In this document: one piece after another, positions 45,563-53,872 of the stretch
Position numbering within the stretch: position 1 is the stretch's first letter
How the letters are laid out: every line of letters begins with the position of its first letter
Assembly: GCF_005519465.1 (NCBI RefSeq)
Contig: NZ_CP027859.1
Coordinates: forward strand, 806,001 to 870,000
Reading direction: 5' to 3'
DNA length: 64,000 bases
Source of the DNA: Streptomyces clavuligerus
GTDB lineage: Bacteria > Actinomycetota > Actinomycetes > Streptomycetales > Streptomycetaceae
Made by a program: the position numbers and the translations under genes
The notes under the pieces: model-generated
Told to the model about the DNA's origin: nothing
The model's database searches: none
Seen by the model: the letters and a program-made list of their open reading frames with translations, nothing else

Positions 45563-45593
45563 CGCTGGGCCCCCATGCGGTTGGGGCCCAGCG
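45563..45593 (-). promoter_or_regulatory. 11-bp inverted repeat in the 5' region of the TerB-like gene
   Basis: CGCTGGGCCCC and GGGGCCCAGCG form exact arms around a nine-base loop, just upstream of the ribosome binding site and downstream of an AT-rich promoter-like segment (45600-45700). It could be an operator or an attenuating or stabilising hairpin for the whole operon. Confidence 0.5.
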
Positions 45594-45841
45594 ATCACCA
45601 GAAGATACCTTCAGTAGCTATACGTGATCTGACAGTAACGGTTCTTCGTTCAAATGACCCTATTCTTATGCAGAAATGATTACTTCACGCCATCACGTCC
45701 TGAACTGGTTCACCTCGCGGGGATAAAGGGACGATCGGGGGCGCAACGAGCACAATGACCGGTGGACGAGTGGTGGCCGGCCGACAGCCAGCTCGGCGGG
45801 GGCGCGGCCGGAGGGAACGATCCTGGGGCGGGGGCCAAGGG

Positions 45842-46705
45842 ATGCCGAACGACATGGCTGACGGGTCGGATCCGACCGCGCGCTTTCTCGCGCGGTACGA
45901 CGCGGTGCTGCGGAAGTGGCCCGTACCGGTGCGCGCTGTCGAGGTGCCGTCCCGTTACGGAACCACCCGGGTCCATGTCTGCGGCCCAGCGGACGGCACT
46001 CCGCTGGTACTGCTGCCGGGCGGTGGGGACACCTCGGCGGTCTGGCATGTCAACGCGGGTGAACTGGCCCGCGAGCACCGGGTGTACGCCGTCGACCTCA
46101 TGGGCGACTTCGGGCGGAGCACGCACAGCGGGGCACCGCTGCGCGGCACCGCCGACCTCCTGGACTGGCTGGATACGCTCATGGACGCGCTGGGGCTGGA
46201 CAGGGCGCGGCTGTGCGGCCACTCCTACGGCGCCTGGATCGCGCTGAACTACGCGCTCCGGTCACCGGACCGGGTCGGCGGTCTCGCGCTGCTCGACCCG
46301 ATCAACTGTTTCACCCGGGCGAGCACCCGCTATCTGCTGCGGGCCCTGCCGCTGCTGCTGCGGCCGTCGCCGGAACGGATTCTCGCCTTCCAGCGGTGGG
46401 AGACGGGGCTGCCGGTGACGGACCCCGTGTGGCGGGCCTTTCTGGAGGGCACCGCGTGGGCGCGGCGGTCGAAGGTCCTGCCCATGCGGCGCCCGGGGGC
46501 CGAGGCCCTGCGGGCGTGCGCCGTGCCCTGTCTGGTGGTGCTGGCCGGGGAGAGCAAGGCGCACGACGCGCGACGGACGGGCGCCGCCGTACCCGCGCTC
46601 ATGCCCCGGGCCGAGGTCGTCGTCCTGCCGGATGTGTCGCACCACTCACTGCCGCTCGCGCCGTCGGCCGGGCGGCTGCTGGTGGAGTTCTGGCGGAGCC
46701 GCTGA
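45842..46705 (+). CDS. Alpha/beta hydrolase
   Basis: A 287-residue protein. The nucleophile elbow is GHSYG (LCGHSYGAWIALNYAL) and the oxyanion loop is LLPGGGDTSAVW. The catalytic acid and His fit CLVVLAGESKAHD and LPDVSHHSLPL. These enzymes cleave esters, epoxides or C-C bonds. The ATG at 45842 was preferred to the farther upstream ATG because the added N-terminus is Arg/Gly-rich and looks non-coding. It is divergent from the TerB-like gene across an AT-rich spacer of about 300 bases and could belong to that cluster's regulon. Convergent with the DsbA-like gene. Confidence 0.82.
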   Translation: MPNDMADGSDPTARFLARYDAVLRKWPVPVRAVEVPSRYGTTRVHVCGPADGTPLVLLPGGGDTSAVWHVNAGELAREHRVYAVDLMGDFGRSTHSGAPLRGTADLLDWLDTLMDALGLDRARLCGHSYGAWIALNYALRSPDRVGGLALLDPINCFTRASTRYLLRALPLLLRPSPERILAFQRWETGLPVTDPVWRAFLEGTAWARRSKVLPMRRPGAEALRACAVPCLVVLAGESKAHDARRTGAAVPALMPRAEVVVLPDVSHHSLPLAPSAGRLLVEFWRSR

Positions 46706-46753
46706 GGGAACGGGCCTTTTCGGCGGGAATGGCCCCGTCCGGCGGCAACGACC

Positions 46754-46788
46754 GGCCGCCGGGGCCCGCGGGCCGGGACCCGGCGGCC
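46754..46788. terminator. Inverted repeat between convergent genes
   Basis: Ten-base arms (GGCCGCCGGG / CCCGGCGGCC) around a GC-rich 15-base loop, in the 102-base gap between the hydrolase and DsbA-like stops. A weak bidirectional terminator is likely. Confidence 0.45.
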
Positions 46789-46807
46789 CCTCAGCCGCCC
46801 GCGCCGG

Positions 46808-47785
46808 TCAGCCGCCCGCGGTCGTCAGCCGGAGCTGGGCCTCCGCCTCCGGGGCCAGGCCGAGCCGCTGGAGCGTACGGCCGTACAGCAGCCGCGCGTA
46901 CATGTCGTCCGGCCACTCGTCCACGAGCGGCTCCAGAACCGTCCGGGCCCGGTTGAGCTGGGCGGACGCGAAGTAGGCGCGGGCCGCGAGCGTGCGCACC
47001 CCCCGGTCGTCGGGGAAGTCCGCGAGCAGCGGTGCGAGGAGGGTCAGCGCGCCCAGTGCGTCCCGCTGCTCCAGCAGGGACTCGGCCCAGCGCATCCGGA
47101 CGGCCTCGGCCGGGGGCTCCGCGCGGGGTGTGTGGCCGTCGAGGAACTCCCCGATCGCCCCGGGTGACTGCGCGCCCGCCAGCGCCCGTTCGCCGACGAC
47201 GAAGGACGGGGAGGTGCGCACCCCGCGGGCCCTGCCTTCGAGCAGCAGTTCGCGGACGAGCCGTTCACCAGCGTTGGTCTCCAGCAGCCGCGGGCCCTCG
47301 GGGAAACCGGCCCGGACGGCGATCCCGCCGAGGACGGCGCGGGAGCCGATGTCGCGGCCCTCCAGGAAGTGCGCGCGCAGCACCCCCTCGGCCACCGCGT
47401 CCTGTGCCGCCGCGCCCGCGTGGTCGAGCGTGAGCGCGAGGAGCCGGTGGGCGTCGTGGCTGCTGACGCGCCAGTGGGCGCCCCAGCGCGGGCCCAGGCC
47501 CTCCGCCGCCGCGACCCGGGAGACCCTGACCCGGTTCTGGGCCGGGGTCAGCCCGGGGGCGCAGGCGCGCAGCGCCTCGTCCATGAGCGGGTCGCGCAGG
47601 GCCTCGTCCAGCGGGACGGCCGCGGCGGGGGCGGTGGGGTCGATGCGGAACGGCCGCCAGACCACCTCGGCGGGTTCGCCTCCGGCCGTGCCCCGGTCGG
47701 CGCGGGCCGCGAGGGCCTGCTCCAGACGGCGCTTGCCGATGAAAGCCCAGGGGCAGACGACGTCCGCCCAGATCTCGATTCGCAT
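46808..47785 (-). CDS. DsbA/FrnE-family oxidoreductase-like protein with C-terminal TPR
   Basis: A 325-residue protein. The thioredoxin-like N-terminus MRIEIWADVVCPWAFIGK is of the FrnE/2-hydroxychromene-2-carboxylate isomerase type, but the active site reads CPWA instead of CPWC, so the second Cys is missing. An alpha-helical insertion and GVRTSPSFVVGERALAGAQS (cis-Pro loop) follow. The last 100 residues are TPR-like helices (LEQRDALGALTLLAPLLADFPDD, RTVLEPLVDEWPDD). A canonical promoter places transcription start on the A of its ATG, giving a leaderless mRNA. It may act as an isomerase, a reductase with a single Cys or a chaperone. Confidence 0.83.
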   Translation of the reverse strand: MRIEIWADVVCPWAFIGKRRLEQALAARADRGTAGGEPAEVVWRPFRIDPTAPAAAVPLDEALRDPLMDEALRACAPGLTPAQNRVRVSRVAAAEGLGPRWGAHWRVSSHDAHRLLALTLDHAGAAAQDAVAEGVLRAHFLEGRDIGSRAVLGGIAVRAGFPEGPRLLETNAGERLVRELLLEGRARGVRTSPSFVVGERALAGAQSPGAIGEFLDGHTPRAEPPAEAVRMRWAESLLEQRDALGALTLLAPLLADFPDDRGVRTLAARAYFASAQLNRARTVLEPLVDEWPDDMYARLLYGRTLQRLGLAPEAEAQLRLTTAGG

Positions 47786-47791
47786 GCCGCA

Positions 47792-47833
47792 AGAGTAGGC
47801 AACATCTGTCGTGTAGACAACACTTGTTGCCTA
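47792..47833 (-). promoter_or_regulatory. Promoter of the DsbA-like gene within a long inverted repeat
   Basis: On the minus strand TTGTCT (47815-47820), a 17-base spacer and TACTCT (47792-47797) form a near-consensus promoter whose start point falls on the ATG at 47785. Exact 9-base arms TAGGCAACA (47796-47804) and TGTTGCCTA (47825-47833) flank it, suggesting a regulator site shared with the divergent dehydratase gene. Confidence 0.55.
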
Positions 47834-47952
47834 AATGGTCGGCGGAGTGCGCCTCTTCCGTACCCTGAGTCCCATACGTCCTCCAGACCACGGACCGACC
47901 GCTGCCCACGACCATGACCACGATCACGACTACGACTACGGGAGCAACGCGC

Positions 47953-48951
47953 GTGCATCAGCTCAGCCAGGACGACATCACTGCCGCAGCCGAACGGGTG
48001 TCGGGGCGGGTGCGGCCCGTACTGCTCACTCCGTGGGAAGAGTTCGCGGAGCCCGACAGGGGGGACGACGGGGGGATCTGGCTGGCGCTGGAGTTCCTTC
48101 AGCACACCGGGTCGTTCAAGGACCGGGGCGCGCTCAACTTCCTCCGGGCCCACCAGGAGGCCGGTGCGCTGCCCGAGGCCGGGGTGACGATCGCGTCCGG
48201 CGGGAACGCCGGTCTCGCGTGCGCGTGGGCCGCCCGTGAACAGGGCGTGCGCGCCACCGTGTTCGTCCCGGTCGGCGCACCGGAGGTGAAGGTGCGGCGG
48301 CTGCGCGGGCTCGGCGCCGAGGTCCGCCAGGTGGGAACGGAGTACGCGGAGGCCCTGGCGGCCTGCGAGGAGTACGCGGCGAGCAGCGGGGCCCTCGCCT
48401 CCCACGCGTACGACCATCCGCTGGTCGCCGCCGGGGCGGGCACACTGCTGGAGGAGATCCACCGGCAGCTCCCGGACCTGGACACGGTGGTCGTCGCGGT
48501 CGGCGGCGGCGGTCTGTTCGCCGGGGTGGCCACCGCGGCCGTGCACCGCGGTATCCGTGCGGTGGGCGTCGAGCCGGAGCACTCCCGGGCCCTGCACGCC
48601 GCGATCGGGGCGGGGCGGCCGGTCGATGTGCCCGTGCGCTCGGTCGCGGCGGACTCGCTGGGTGCCCGCCGCAGCACCGCGATGGCCGTGGCGGCCGCCC
48701 GGCAGGAGGGCGCCTCGTGCGTCCTCGTGCCCGACGAGGAGATCGTCCGTGCCCGGCGGTCGCTGTGGGAGCGGCGGCGGATCGCCGTCGAACACGGCGC
48801 GGCCACCGCGCTCGCCGCGCTGACCGCCGCCGGAGCCGGAACCGGGACCGGAGCCGGGTCGGCGGGAGCGGGCCACGGCTACCGTCCCGGCCCCGGCGAG
48901 AAGGTGTGCGTCGTGCTCTGCGGGGCCAACACGGACCCCTCGGATCTGTGA
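47953..48951 (+). CDS. PLP-dependent threonine/serine dehydratase-like enzyme
   Basis: About 332 residues from GTG 47953, eight bases after GGAG; an ATG at 47914 would add a Thr-rich MTTITTTTTG segment that looks non-native. Fold-type II motifs are HTGSFKDRGALNFL with the Schiff-base Lys, IASGGNAGLACAWAAREQG and VVAVGGGGLFAGVATAA (phosphate-binding glycine loop). The family deaminates Thr or Ser, or acts as a racemase or beta-replacing synthase. It has no ACT regulatory domain, so it is a catabolic or biosynthetic form. A Gly/Ala/Thr-rich repeat lies near the C-terminus. Confidence 0.86.
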   Translation: MHQLSQDDITAAAERVSGRVRPVLLTPWEEFAEPDRGDDGGIWLALEFLQHTGSFKDRGALNFLRAHQEAGALPEAGVTIASGGNAGLACAWAAREQGVRATVFVPVGAPEVKVRRLRGLGAEVRQVGTEYAEALAACEEYAASSGALASHAYDHPLVAAGAGTLLEEIHRQLPDLDTVVVAVGGGGLFAGVATAAVHRGIRAVGVEPEHSRALHAAIGAGRPVDVPVRSVAADSLGARRSTAMAVAAARQEGASCVLVPDEEIVRARRSLWERRRIAVEHGAATALAALTAAGAGTGTGAGSAGAGHGYRPGPGEKVCVVLCGANTDPSDL

Positions 48952-49311
48952 TCGGACGACGGTGCCGACGCTGTACGGGGCCGGGCAGTCGGTGGCCTTG
49001 AGGATCGCACCGCCGCCCCGGACCAGCGGACAGCCGAACCGAACCCCGTCGACTCGCCCTTGACGAGCCACTGTTCCTCGAAGGTGACCGGAACGAGGAA
49101 CGAGGAACGGCGGTACGGCGGCGGAACGGCGGCAGAACGGCGACGAGGGCTGTGAGGAAGCCGCGCCCGCCCGGCCACGCCTTCCCCGCGAGCGGTTCCG
49201 TGCCGTGGCACCGTGGGACCCGACCCGGGCACCGGCCGGCCGCCCGCCGAGTGAGGCGGGCGGCCGGCCGCGTTCCCGCCAGGAGAGACCACCAGGAGAG
49301 GGGTGCCCGCG
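48952..49311. other. Intergenic region with GGAACG-type repeats
   Basis: About 360 bases without a credible gene. It includes repeated CGGAACGAGGAACG-like words at 49085-49145 and short inverted segments. It should hold the promoter of the toxin-antitoxin-like pair. Confidence 0.4.
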
Positions 49312-49557
49312 ATGGCCGAGGGCGACAGGCTGTGGACGGTCCACGACGGTGAACGGATCGACGTCCCCGCCACCGTCGCGGGCATCCGTGACGCGCTGCC
49401 GGACGAGCAGCGGGAGCGTTTCGTGGCGGAGGTCCTCGCGGCGAACGTCCTCACCGTCGAGCACGTCGTACGGGACTGGATCGTGCGGATCGCGTCCGAG
49501 CCGGGCGACGAGGACGTCTTCGCCCGGCTCCGGGCGGAGGACCAGGGGGCCGCGTGA
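49312..49557 (+). CDS. Small antitoxin-like protein
   Basis: An 81-residue protein from ATG 49312, nine bases after AGAGGG; GTG 49303 is an alternative. It is acidic with a helical middle (PATVAGIRDALPDEQRERFVAEVLAANVLTVEHVVRDWIVRI), like small dimerising antitoxins that cap a ParE/RelE toxin. It overlaps the next gene by four bases (GTGA). I do not recognise a named family. An antitoxin role rests on gene order and size. Confidence 0.65.
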   Translation: MAEGDRLWTVHDGERIDVPATVAGIRDALPDEQRERFVAEVLAANVLTVEHVVRDWIVRIASEPGDEDVFARLRAEDQGAA

Positions 49558-49799
49558 ACCGCTACCGGATCGCGTACGCCTCGGTGGCCGAAGCGGTGCT
49601 GCGGCAGATGAACGCGCCGGGTGACTTCCGGGCCGCGATGGAACGGACCCTGGGCCGGGACCCGTACGGCCACCGGTCCCGGGCCGTCAACGGGGAGAAG
49701 GACCGAAGACAGGCCGTGGTCGCCGGTGCACTCGTCGTCTACTACGTGAGCCAGACCGTGCTGCGGGTGACGGCCGTTCGTCTCATTCCGCCGCCGTGA
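49554..49799 (+). CDS. ParE/RelE-like toxin candidate
   Basis: An 81-residue protein coupled to the antitoxin-like gene. NRYRIAYASVAEAVLRQMNAPGDFRAAMERTLGRDPYGHRSRAVNGEKDRRQAVVAGALVVYYVSQTVLRVTAVRLI follows the RelE/ParE order: helices, then a four-strand sheet ending VYYV...VTAVRLI (read in parts: YRIAYASVAEAV, DPYGHRSRAV, ALVVYYVS). The basic RHRS-like residues fit the RNase or gyrase-binding face. The toxin assignment is by fold pattern; activity and target are unknown. Confidence 0.65.
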   Translation: MNRYRIAYASVAEAVLRQMNAPGDFRAAMERTLGRDPYGHRSRAVNGEKDRRQAVVAGALVVYYVSQTVLRVTAVRLIPPP

Positions 49800-49825
49800 G
49801 GCCGTGGGCCCGGGCACCGGCACTC

Positions 49826-49860
49826 GCACGGGCACGGGCACGGGCACGGGCACGGGCATG
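49826..49860. repeat. (GGGCAC)n hexanucleotide tract
   Basis: About five copies of GGGCAC directly after the toxin-like gene and before the secreted protein gene. It lies in non-coding DNA, unlike the similar tracts at 20778, 54547, 55250 and 61460. Confidence 0.8.
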
Positions 49861-50014
49861 GATGGAAGCCGATGCGGACCGGAACGGCGGTGCGCTGCGG
49901 ACCGTGGATTTCCACGATGGTCACACGGCGGCGCGGGGCGGAAGCTGAACTCACAGCCCGCACCCGCCAAACGGGTCCACGCCGGAACGACCACCCCGCA
50001 GAAGGGCCTCTCCC

Positions 50015-50407
50015 ATGGTGACCGAACGCATGCGGGCCGCCGCCGTCACGGTCACCGCCGTCGCGCTGCTCCCGCTCGCGGGCCCGGCCTCGGCCGTCGC
50101 CCCGGCGTATGAACAGACGGTCCTGAACGACTCGTGCGGTGTGGGGAACGAGGGCGGCAGGGCGCGGCTCCACGGCGCCCGTTCCGGCTCGGTCGGCGAT
50201 GACGACTATGTCGCGCTCTACAACAGAAACCCCCACCAGGCGGGCCCCTACGGCTACCTCGGCGGGGCCTGGCAGTGGACCGCCAAGGGCGACTACACCA
50301 CCGACCACGGCATGGACGGCGGCGCCCGGTACTGGTGTGCTCGCGTCGGCTACGACGGCGACGGCGAACAGCACGTCATCCTCACCACTCGTGGACCGTT
50401 CACCTGA
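50015..50407 (+). CDS. Small secreted protein of unknown function
   Basis: A 130-residue protein with a signal peptide (MVTERMRAAAVTVTAVALLPLAGPASA). The mature region has two cysteines (DSCGVGNEGG and YWCARVGYDG), probably one disulfide, and aromatic-rich segments (DDDYVALYNRNPHQAGPYGYLGGAWQWTAKGDY) suggesting a beta-structured extracellular domain. I recognise no family. GAAGGG lies before the ATG. It is convergent with the LuxR regulator, with a perfect terminator between them. Confidence 0.65.
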   Translation: MVTERMRAAAVTVTAVALLPLAGPASAVAPAYEQTVLNDSCGVGNEGGRARLHGARSGSVGDDDYVALYNRNPHQAGPYGYLGGAWQWTAKGDYTTDHGMDGGARYWCARVGYDGDGEQHVILTTRGPFT

Positions 50408-50497
50408 CGGTTTCCGCCGGGCGACCGTCCGGGCGGAATCCACCACCGGCCGGACGCCCCCACGCGTCAGAAACCCCGGACCGGTGGTGGTCCTGGT

Positions 50498-50534
50498 GTC
50501 TGCCCGCCGCAGTGAGCCGCTGCGGCGGGCAGAC
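50498..50534. terminator. Perfect 15-bp-arm convergent terminator
   Basis: GTCTGCCCGCCGCAG (50498-50512) and its exact reverse complement (50520-50534) flank a seven-base loop between two convergent genes. Confidence 0.7.
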
Positions 50535-50549
50535 ATGTATCGGGTGCCC

Positions 50550-53500
50550 TCAACGGCCGGTGGTCGCGGCGCCCACGGCGAGCCGGGTCGCGAGCTGGGT
50601 GCGCCGGGTCACCCCCAGCTTGCGGTACGCCTTCGTCAGATGGGACTCGACGGTACGGCGGGCCAGGTGCAGGCTGGCGCAGATCTGGTCGTTGGTCAGG
50701 CCCTGGACGGCCAGTTCCACGATCCGGCGCTCCGCCGAGGTGAGTTCGTCGACCGGCAGGAGGGCGGGAGAGGGGTCGGTGCGGCGGCACGGGCGGCCGG
50801 ACTCGGACGCGCGGAGGGCGGCGTCGACGAGGGCGACGAGGCGCGGGGTGAGCGGCCCGGCGCCCGTCGACAGGACATCGGTCGCGGGGCCGGGCGCGGC
50901 GGGGAGGAGGGTGCGGGCGAGCCCTTGGGCGTCGCGCAGCGTCTCGCGGCCCTTGCGGCGCCGGCCGGAGACGATCTGTGCCCGTCCGAGGTCGGTCAGG
51001 GTCTCGATCAGCTCCGTCGGCGCCGGGGCGGTGCCCAGGACGCGCGCGGCCTCCTCCAGTGTCTCCAGCCGTTCCCGCCCGCCGAGGGTCAGTGCGCGGG
51101 CGCGCAGGGCGGTGCCGATGTGGCGGGGCGTGCCCCAGGCGTGGGCGTAGCGGAGTCCTTCGTCGGCGAGGGCACGGGCCTCGGTGTGCCGGGAGAGGTG
51201 GGCGAGGGCGATGGCGGCGCCCGAGCGCCAGGGCTGGCCCACGGGGTTGACGAAGCCTCGGACCGCGTGCCGTTCGCCGCATCTGCGGTAGGCGGTGAGT
51301 GCCTGCTGCCACTCCCCGCTGTCGAGGTGGATACGGGCCCGGGTGTGGAGGACTTCCTCCCACTCCCAGGAGACGCCGGGCTCGTCGAAGGCGCCGAGCG
51401 CGTCGAGGTGGCGGTGAGCCAGGTCGGTACGGCCCAGTTCGTGCCAGGCGTGCGCGGTCAGGGCGCGGAGATAGGGCAGTCGGACGGCGGGGTCGCGGAC
51501 CCCGTCCAGGAGCGGGGTCAGCCGGTCGACGAGGTGCCGGAACCGGCCGAGTTTCCGTTCCACGGTGGCGTGGACGGTGAACAGGTGCAGATGGGCCTGG
51601 CTGGTGAGGTCCAGGGCCACCGGCAGGGCGGGCAGCGCGGGGAGTTCACGGGCGAGCAGGCCGCGCGCCTCGTCGAGGTGGTCGGCCCATTCGAGGACGG
51701 CGGCGGCCCCGGCGGTGAACGCGGTGCGCAGCCGGGGGTGCACGGGGGCGTGGAGGCGGGCGGTGACGCGCTGGACGGCGGTGTGCGCGTCGATCCTTCC
51801 GGTGCCGCCCTCGTGGATGGTGAGCAGGGCGCAGACGAGGGGTTCGACGGATTCGGGCGCGTGGGGGGCCAGGGTGCGCATCTCGTCGGCGGCGTGGTGC
51901 CAGGTGCGGGCGTCCTGGCTGGCGAGCGCGGCGACGCCGACCCTGACGACGGCGGTGAGCTGTTCGTCGTCGATGGTGCGGCCGGTGTCCTCCAGGACCC
52001 GGATGGCGGTGTCGACGTGTCCCTGCGCGGCGAGTGCTCCGCTCAGGGCCTCGGAGACGGCGCAGGGGTCGTGGCAGTCGGCGCGTTGCAGGCTCTCGTG
52101 GAGTCGGCGGATGCCGCTCCGGGAGGAGTGGAGCATGTCGAGGGCGCTGAGGCGCAGGGTGAGGGAGCAGTGGCGGGCCGGGGCGACAGGTCCGCCGAGG
52201 GCGTGGCGCAGGATACGGGCGGCGTGGTCGGGCGCGCCTGTGCGCAGTGCGTGCTCGGCTGCTTCCTCCAGGGTGTGGACGATCCAGGGGGCGCCGGTCT
52301 GCGGGGTGTCCAGGAGGAGGGGGGCGATGTCGGACGCCGGTCCGCCGTGCCGGTAGAGGGCGTGGGCGACGCGGTGGCGCAGGAAGGGGAGTTCGTGGTG
52401 GTCGGCGGTGGCGAGGACGGCTTCGCGGACGGAGGGCAGGGCGAGCATGGGGGTCAGCTCGGCGAGGTGGCGGCGGGCGGCGGGGAGCCGGTCCGGGGGC
52501 AGGCCGGTGAGGGCGGCGGTGAAGTCGGTGGTGAGGGCGGGTTCCTGGTCTCCGGCGGCCGGGGGGTCGATGGTGCCCGGGGGCAGGAGGGCCAGGGCGA
52601 GGGCGAGGGGGCGGCGCTCCGGTGCCGCCGGGCTCCGCAGCCAGCGGGCGAGGGCCGTGCGGTAGGGTGTGCCGAGGGGGCCGCCGGGCCAGGAGCCGGA
52701 CGGTCGGGGGCGGCGGGCGAGGGCGTCCAGCAGCAGGGGGTTGCCCGCTCCGGCGGCGAGCAGGTCGCGGTCCGCGCCGTCCATGCCCTTCTTGCCGTCC
52801 ATGCCGTCCTTGCCACCCGTGCGGTCTGTGCCACCCGTGCCGTTCGGGCTGGTCGGGCTGGTCGGGCTGGTTCCGGAGCACAGGCGGAACAGATGGGCCG
52901 CGGCCCCGGGGCCGAGCGGGGACAGCGGCAGCGCGGTTCCGGTGTCGCCGCACAGCCGTGCGCCGAGATCGGCGCCGGGGGTGTCGGCGCCGGACGGGCG
53001 TGGGTCCGCGCAGGCGGTGAGCAGCAGGAGTACGGGGAGGTCCGCCAGCCGGTGGGAGAGATGGCCGAGCCAGCGGCGGGAGGGCGGATCGGCCAGGTCG
53101 GCGTCGTCGACGGCGAGCAGCAGGGGGCGCCGGGCCGCGAGCGCGGCGACATGTCCGGTGAGCCGGTGGAACAGGCGTTGTTCCACGGTGGGGCCCGTCT
53201 CGCCGAAGGGCAGCAGGACGCCCTCGGGGAAGAGGCCCCGCAGGAGGGAGAACGCGAAGCCCGCCTCCTGCGGGACGGCGCGGGTGCTCAGGATCTGCAT
53301 CCGGCCAGGGGGTCCGGCGGCTGCCCCGCCAGGTGCCTCGCCCTGCGTCGCCCCGGCGGGTGTCCGGCCGTGTGGCCCGCCGTACGCCGGCCCGTGATTC
53401 CGGTTCCGGTCCCGGCTCTCGTTCCGGTTCCGGTTTTGCGTGGGGGCCGTGCGGGTCGCCGTGGCCGGTGCCGTTCCCCGGCGGTCCGTGGCCGTCTCCC

Positions 53501-53651
53501 GCCGGAGGATCTCCGTGAGGAGCGCCGACCGTCCCGCGCCGACGTCCCCGTACAGCAGCAGCCATCGGCCGCGCCCGGCCAGGGCGGCCGTGGCGGAACG
53601 TTCCCCCTCGTCCAGGGCGCTGTCCCGTCCCGCTCCTAACGGCAAGTGCAT
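50550..53651 (-). CDS. Large LuxR-family (LAL) ATP-binding regulator
   Basis: A 1033-residue protein from ATG 53651, with GGAAGG upstream; more distant ATGs would add sequence rich in rare residues. The N-terminal AAA/STAND domain begins with a P-loop, G35-DVGAGR41-S42, in which Arg replaces the usual Walker A Lys. Walker B is LLLAVDDADLAD. The middle is helical and TPR-like (about 400-950). The C-terminal LuxR helix-turn-helix is LTSAERRIVELAVQGLTNDQICASLHLARRTVESHLTKAYRKLGV. LAL proteins activate specialised-metabolite or sugar-uptake genes in response to unknown ligands. It stands alone and has no obvious cluster partner; divergent from the ArsR gene. Confidence 0.88.
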   Translation of the reverse strand: MHLPLGAGRDSALDEGERSATAALAGRGRWLLLYGDVGAGRSALLTEILRRETATDRRGTAPATATRTAPTQNRNRNESRDRNRNHGPAYGGPHGRTPAGATQGEAPGGAAAGPPGRMQILSTRAVPQEAGFAFSLLRGLFPEGVLLPFGETGPTVEQRLFHRLTGHVAALAARRPLLLAVDDADLADPPSRRWLGHLSHRLADLPVLLLLTACADPRPSGADTPGADLGARLCGDTGTALPLSPLGPGAAAHLFRLCSGTSPTSPTSPNGTGGTDRTGGKDGMDGKKGMDGADRDLLAAGAGNPLLLDALARRPRPSGSWPGGPLGTPYRTALARWLRSPAAPERRPLALALALLPPGTIDPPAAGDQEPALTTDFTAALTGLPPDRLPAARRHLAELTPMLALPSVREAVLATADHHELPFLRHRVAHALYRHGGPASDIAPLLLDTPQTGAPWIVHTLEEAAEHALRTGAPDHAARILRHALGGPVAPARHCSLTLRLSALDMLHSSRSGIRRLHESLQRADCHDPCAVSEALSGALAAQGHVDTAIRVLEDTGRTIDDEQLTAVVRVGVAALASQDARTWHHAADEMRTLAPHAPESVEPLVCALLTIHEGGTGRIDAHTAVQRVTARLHAPVHPRLRTAFTAGAAAVLEWADHLDEARGLLARELPALPALPVALDLTSQAHLHLFTVHATVERKLGRFRHLVDRLTPLLDGVRDPAVRLPYLRALTAHAWHELGRTDLAHRHLDALGAFDEPGVSWEWEEVLHTRARIHLDSGEWQQALTAYRRCGERHAVRGFVNPVGQPWRSGAAIALAHLSRHTEARALADEGLRYAHAWGTPRHIGTALRARALTLGGRERLETLEEAARVLGTAPAPTELIETLTDLGRAQIVSGRRRKGRETLRDAQGLARTLLPAAPGPATDVLSTGAGPLTPRLVALVDAALRASESGRPCRRTDPSPALLPVDELTSAERRIVELAVQGLTNDQICASLHLARRTVESHLTKAYRKLGVTRRTQLATRLAVGAATTGR

Positions 53652-53820
53652 GGTGTGCCTTCCATGGGTCCCGTCATCGATATCCTTCGTCCGATATCCG
53701 AACAGCCTCCCGTTGCGGAGCGCCGGATAGAAGGACGGCATCGGAAGCGATCACGTTGCCACCAGGGAGAAAAGAAAGAACGCGGAACTCCTCCTCCCCA
53801 TGGGCTCGTTCGCCAAGAAC

Positions 53821-53846
53821 TCTTTGCGAAGAAGTCTTTGCAAAGA
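53821..53846 (+). promoter_or_regulatory. Two tandem operator sites before the ArsR gene
   Basis: TCTTTGCGAAGA (53821-53832, one mismatch) and TCTTTGCAAAGA (53835-53846, perfect palindrome) are spaced 14 bases apart. The second overlaps TTGCAA at 53838, a plausible -35, with TAGGGT at 53860 as -10. The predicted start falls at the ATG (53873), giving a leaderless message. Autorepression is likely. Confidence 0.65.
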
Positions 53847-53872
53847 ACTGTTGGGAGTCTAGGGTGCGCCCC

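Noticed and set aside
45755..45841. Upstream start for the alpha/beta hydrolase
   Set aside because: It would add an Arg/Gly-rich stretch (RQPARRGRGRRE) not typical of the family.
50139..53639. A 1166-codon plus-strand frame
   Set aside because: It is the shadow of the LAL regulator on the other strand; its composition is Gly/Val/Gln-rich without a family motif.
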